A DNA stretch of 48,772 bases, from positions 1-48,772 of the forward strand of contig JAWQRO010000207.1 of assembly GCA_033557835.1 (NCBI GenBank). The letters are read 5' to 3'. Shown here one piece after another: positions 47,851 to 48,772 of the stretch. The notes below the pieces were generated by a model that was not told where the DNA came from, searched no databases, and saw nothing but the letters and a program-made list of their open reading frames with translations. A program made the position numbers and the translations under genes. The stretch is from Helochares maculicollis (lineage: Eukaryota; Arthropoda; Insecta; Coleoptera; Hydrophilidae). Every line of letters begins with the position of its first letter. Position 1 is the first letter of the stretch.

Positions 47851-48772
47851 GTAAGTTAATTCCTCTGGTAACTACATATCCATGTAACAAAAAAGAACAA
47901 TTCTTTAAAATTTCATTTTAGAATCAATATACCAAATAGTAGCTTCTAAAGGAACCAGTTATCAAATAGCATTAACATAATTCATTCTGTCTAAATTTTG
48001 GCACATGTGTTAGGTTGTTTTACCAAAATTGGGCTACGCAATGTGTAACACAAGTGTCTGTGCCAATAGATTATTGTTGCCTTTTTTTAAATCTATTATA
48101 AGGCCAAGGATTTTCAATCATGCTTAGGTTAAGGGGGTATTCTAGTGTAGAGGCACGAATTTCGCCCGGTTTTTGAAGCGCTGTAAAATTGAAACAAATA
48201 ATATTTTTACTATCCATTTTTTTATAGTTTGGTTATTGATATTTTAATAGTAAATAAAATAAAAGTTATGGAGAGTCATAGTGGGGGGTCCCAAAAAATC
48301 AAGTTGTCCTGGTGGGCGTGAATTCGACCCTCCTGGTGATTGGAAAAATAAAAAAATGCCAACATTATAATTATTATAGATGATGCTATCGTATGAACCA
48401 CGGACAAGAAAAAACAAATTTTTTTGACAAAATGGCGGCAGTTTGAAAAAAAAAATTATTTTTGCCTGATTTTTCAACACTGTAGCTTTTTAAAAGTACT
48501 AAATGAAAAATTATCGTTATGGTCGTGGTTCATACGATAAAGGGATGTATAAAGAACATTCTCTCCAAATTTGAAGGAAATAGGTCTATTAGAATTCGAG
48601 ATATCCGTCCCGCCAGCCCAAAAAAAGTAGTTTCGAGAAAAACATGTTTTAAGTTTTCGGACAAGTTTTCGGTGATTTAACTGATAGGTTAGCTCAAAAC
48701 TAACTTAAAATAAAATTAAAGAGAGAATATTTCAACAAAACCAGTTTCTAAGTTTTTTGAATTAAATAAAGA
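47851..48772 (+). other. Cdc20/fizzy intron (open at the window edge)
   Basis: Starts with GTAAGT. No continuation of the WD40 domain was recognised before the window ends, so the intron is at least about 920 bp. It contains the repeat described at 48133. Confidence 0.7.
48133..48772. repeat. Interspersed repeat starting after TTAA, within fizzy intron
   Basis: GGGGGTATTCTAGTG follows TTAA (48129-48132). The block is compositionally unlike its surroundings, with G runs (TGGGGGGTCCC at ~48281) and A/T runs. It contains a perfect 16-bp inverted repeat, TATCGTATGAACCACG (48387-48402) against CGTGGTTCATACGATA (48524-48539), 121 bp apart. The TTAA boundary would suit a piggyBac- or Kolobok-type non-autonomous element, but the right end is out of view and no coding sequence is present, so the class is a guess. 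Confidence 0.45.

Overview
This is an AT-rich eukaryotic window. It looks like an insect: the genes have introns, it holds several mariner-type transposons, and the two recognisable host genes resemble metazoan orthologues. The order cannot be told from the sequence. Most of the first 40 kb is intergenic or intronic DNA with decayed mobile elements. No rRNA, tRNA or CRISPR array was recognised.

Host genes sit at the right end. On the minus strand, three exons (46775-46637, 46135-45949, 43119-40466) join in frame to give about 993 N-terminal residues of REV3, the catalytic subunit of translesion DNA polymerase zeta. Its polymerase domain was not found in the window. Head to head with it, 390 bp away on the plus strand, is the first coding exon (47166-47850) of the APC/C activator Cdc20/fizzy, which runs off the right edge. 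The shared 390-bp interval must hold the promoters of both genes. Near 29.5 kb on the minus strand is a short, well-formed exon coding for a probable signal peptide; it may belong to an unidentified secreted or membrane protein gene with large introns.

Mobile DNA: at least seven mariner-family copies, from about six lineages, are visible. They include two internally deleted copies of one family (7044-7805 and 20188-21312), the second inserted precisely into an older mariner relic (19838-21870); a 1274-bp minus-strand copy (26032-27305); a 1236-bp plus-strand copy (38788-40023); and two relics without ends (6130-6905, 14730-15270). All transposases are broken. A LINE endonuclease relic lies at 18868-19565 and a possible solo LTR at 28.2-28.57 kb. 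A distinctive repeat family with TACAGGGTGTT ends and TA target duplications occurs three times (31238-33312, 43308-43698, 44314-45741). Two of those copies are inside REV3 intron 2, and the first carries an extra GC-richer 630-bp segment absent from the others. A further repeat that starts after TTAA lies in the first fizzy intron.

The parts most worth a second look are the divergent REV3/fizzy promoter, the 630-bp foreign-looking segment inside the TACAGGG element, the intact DNA-binding half of the 7.0-kb mariner, and the nested mariner with a readable empty site.
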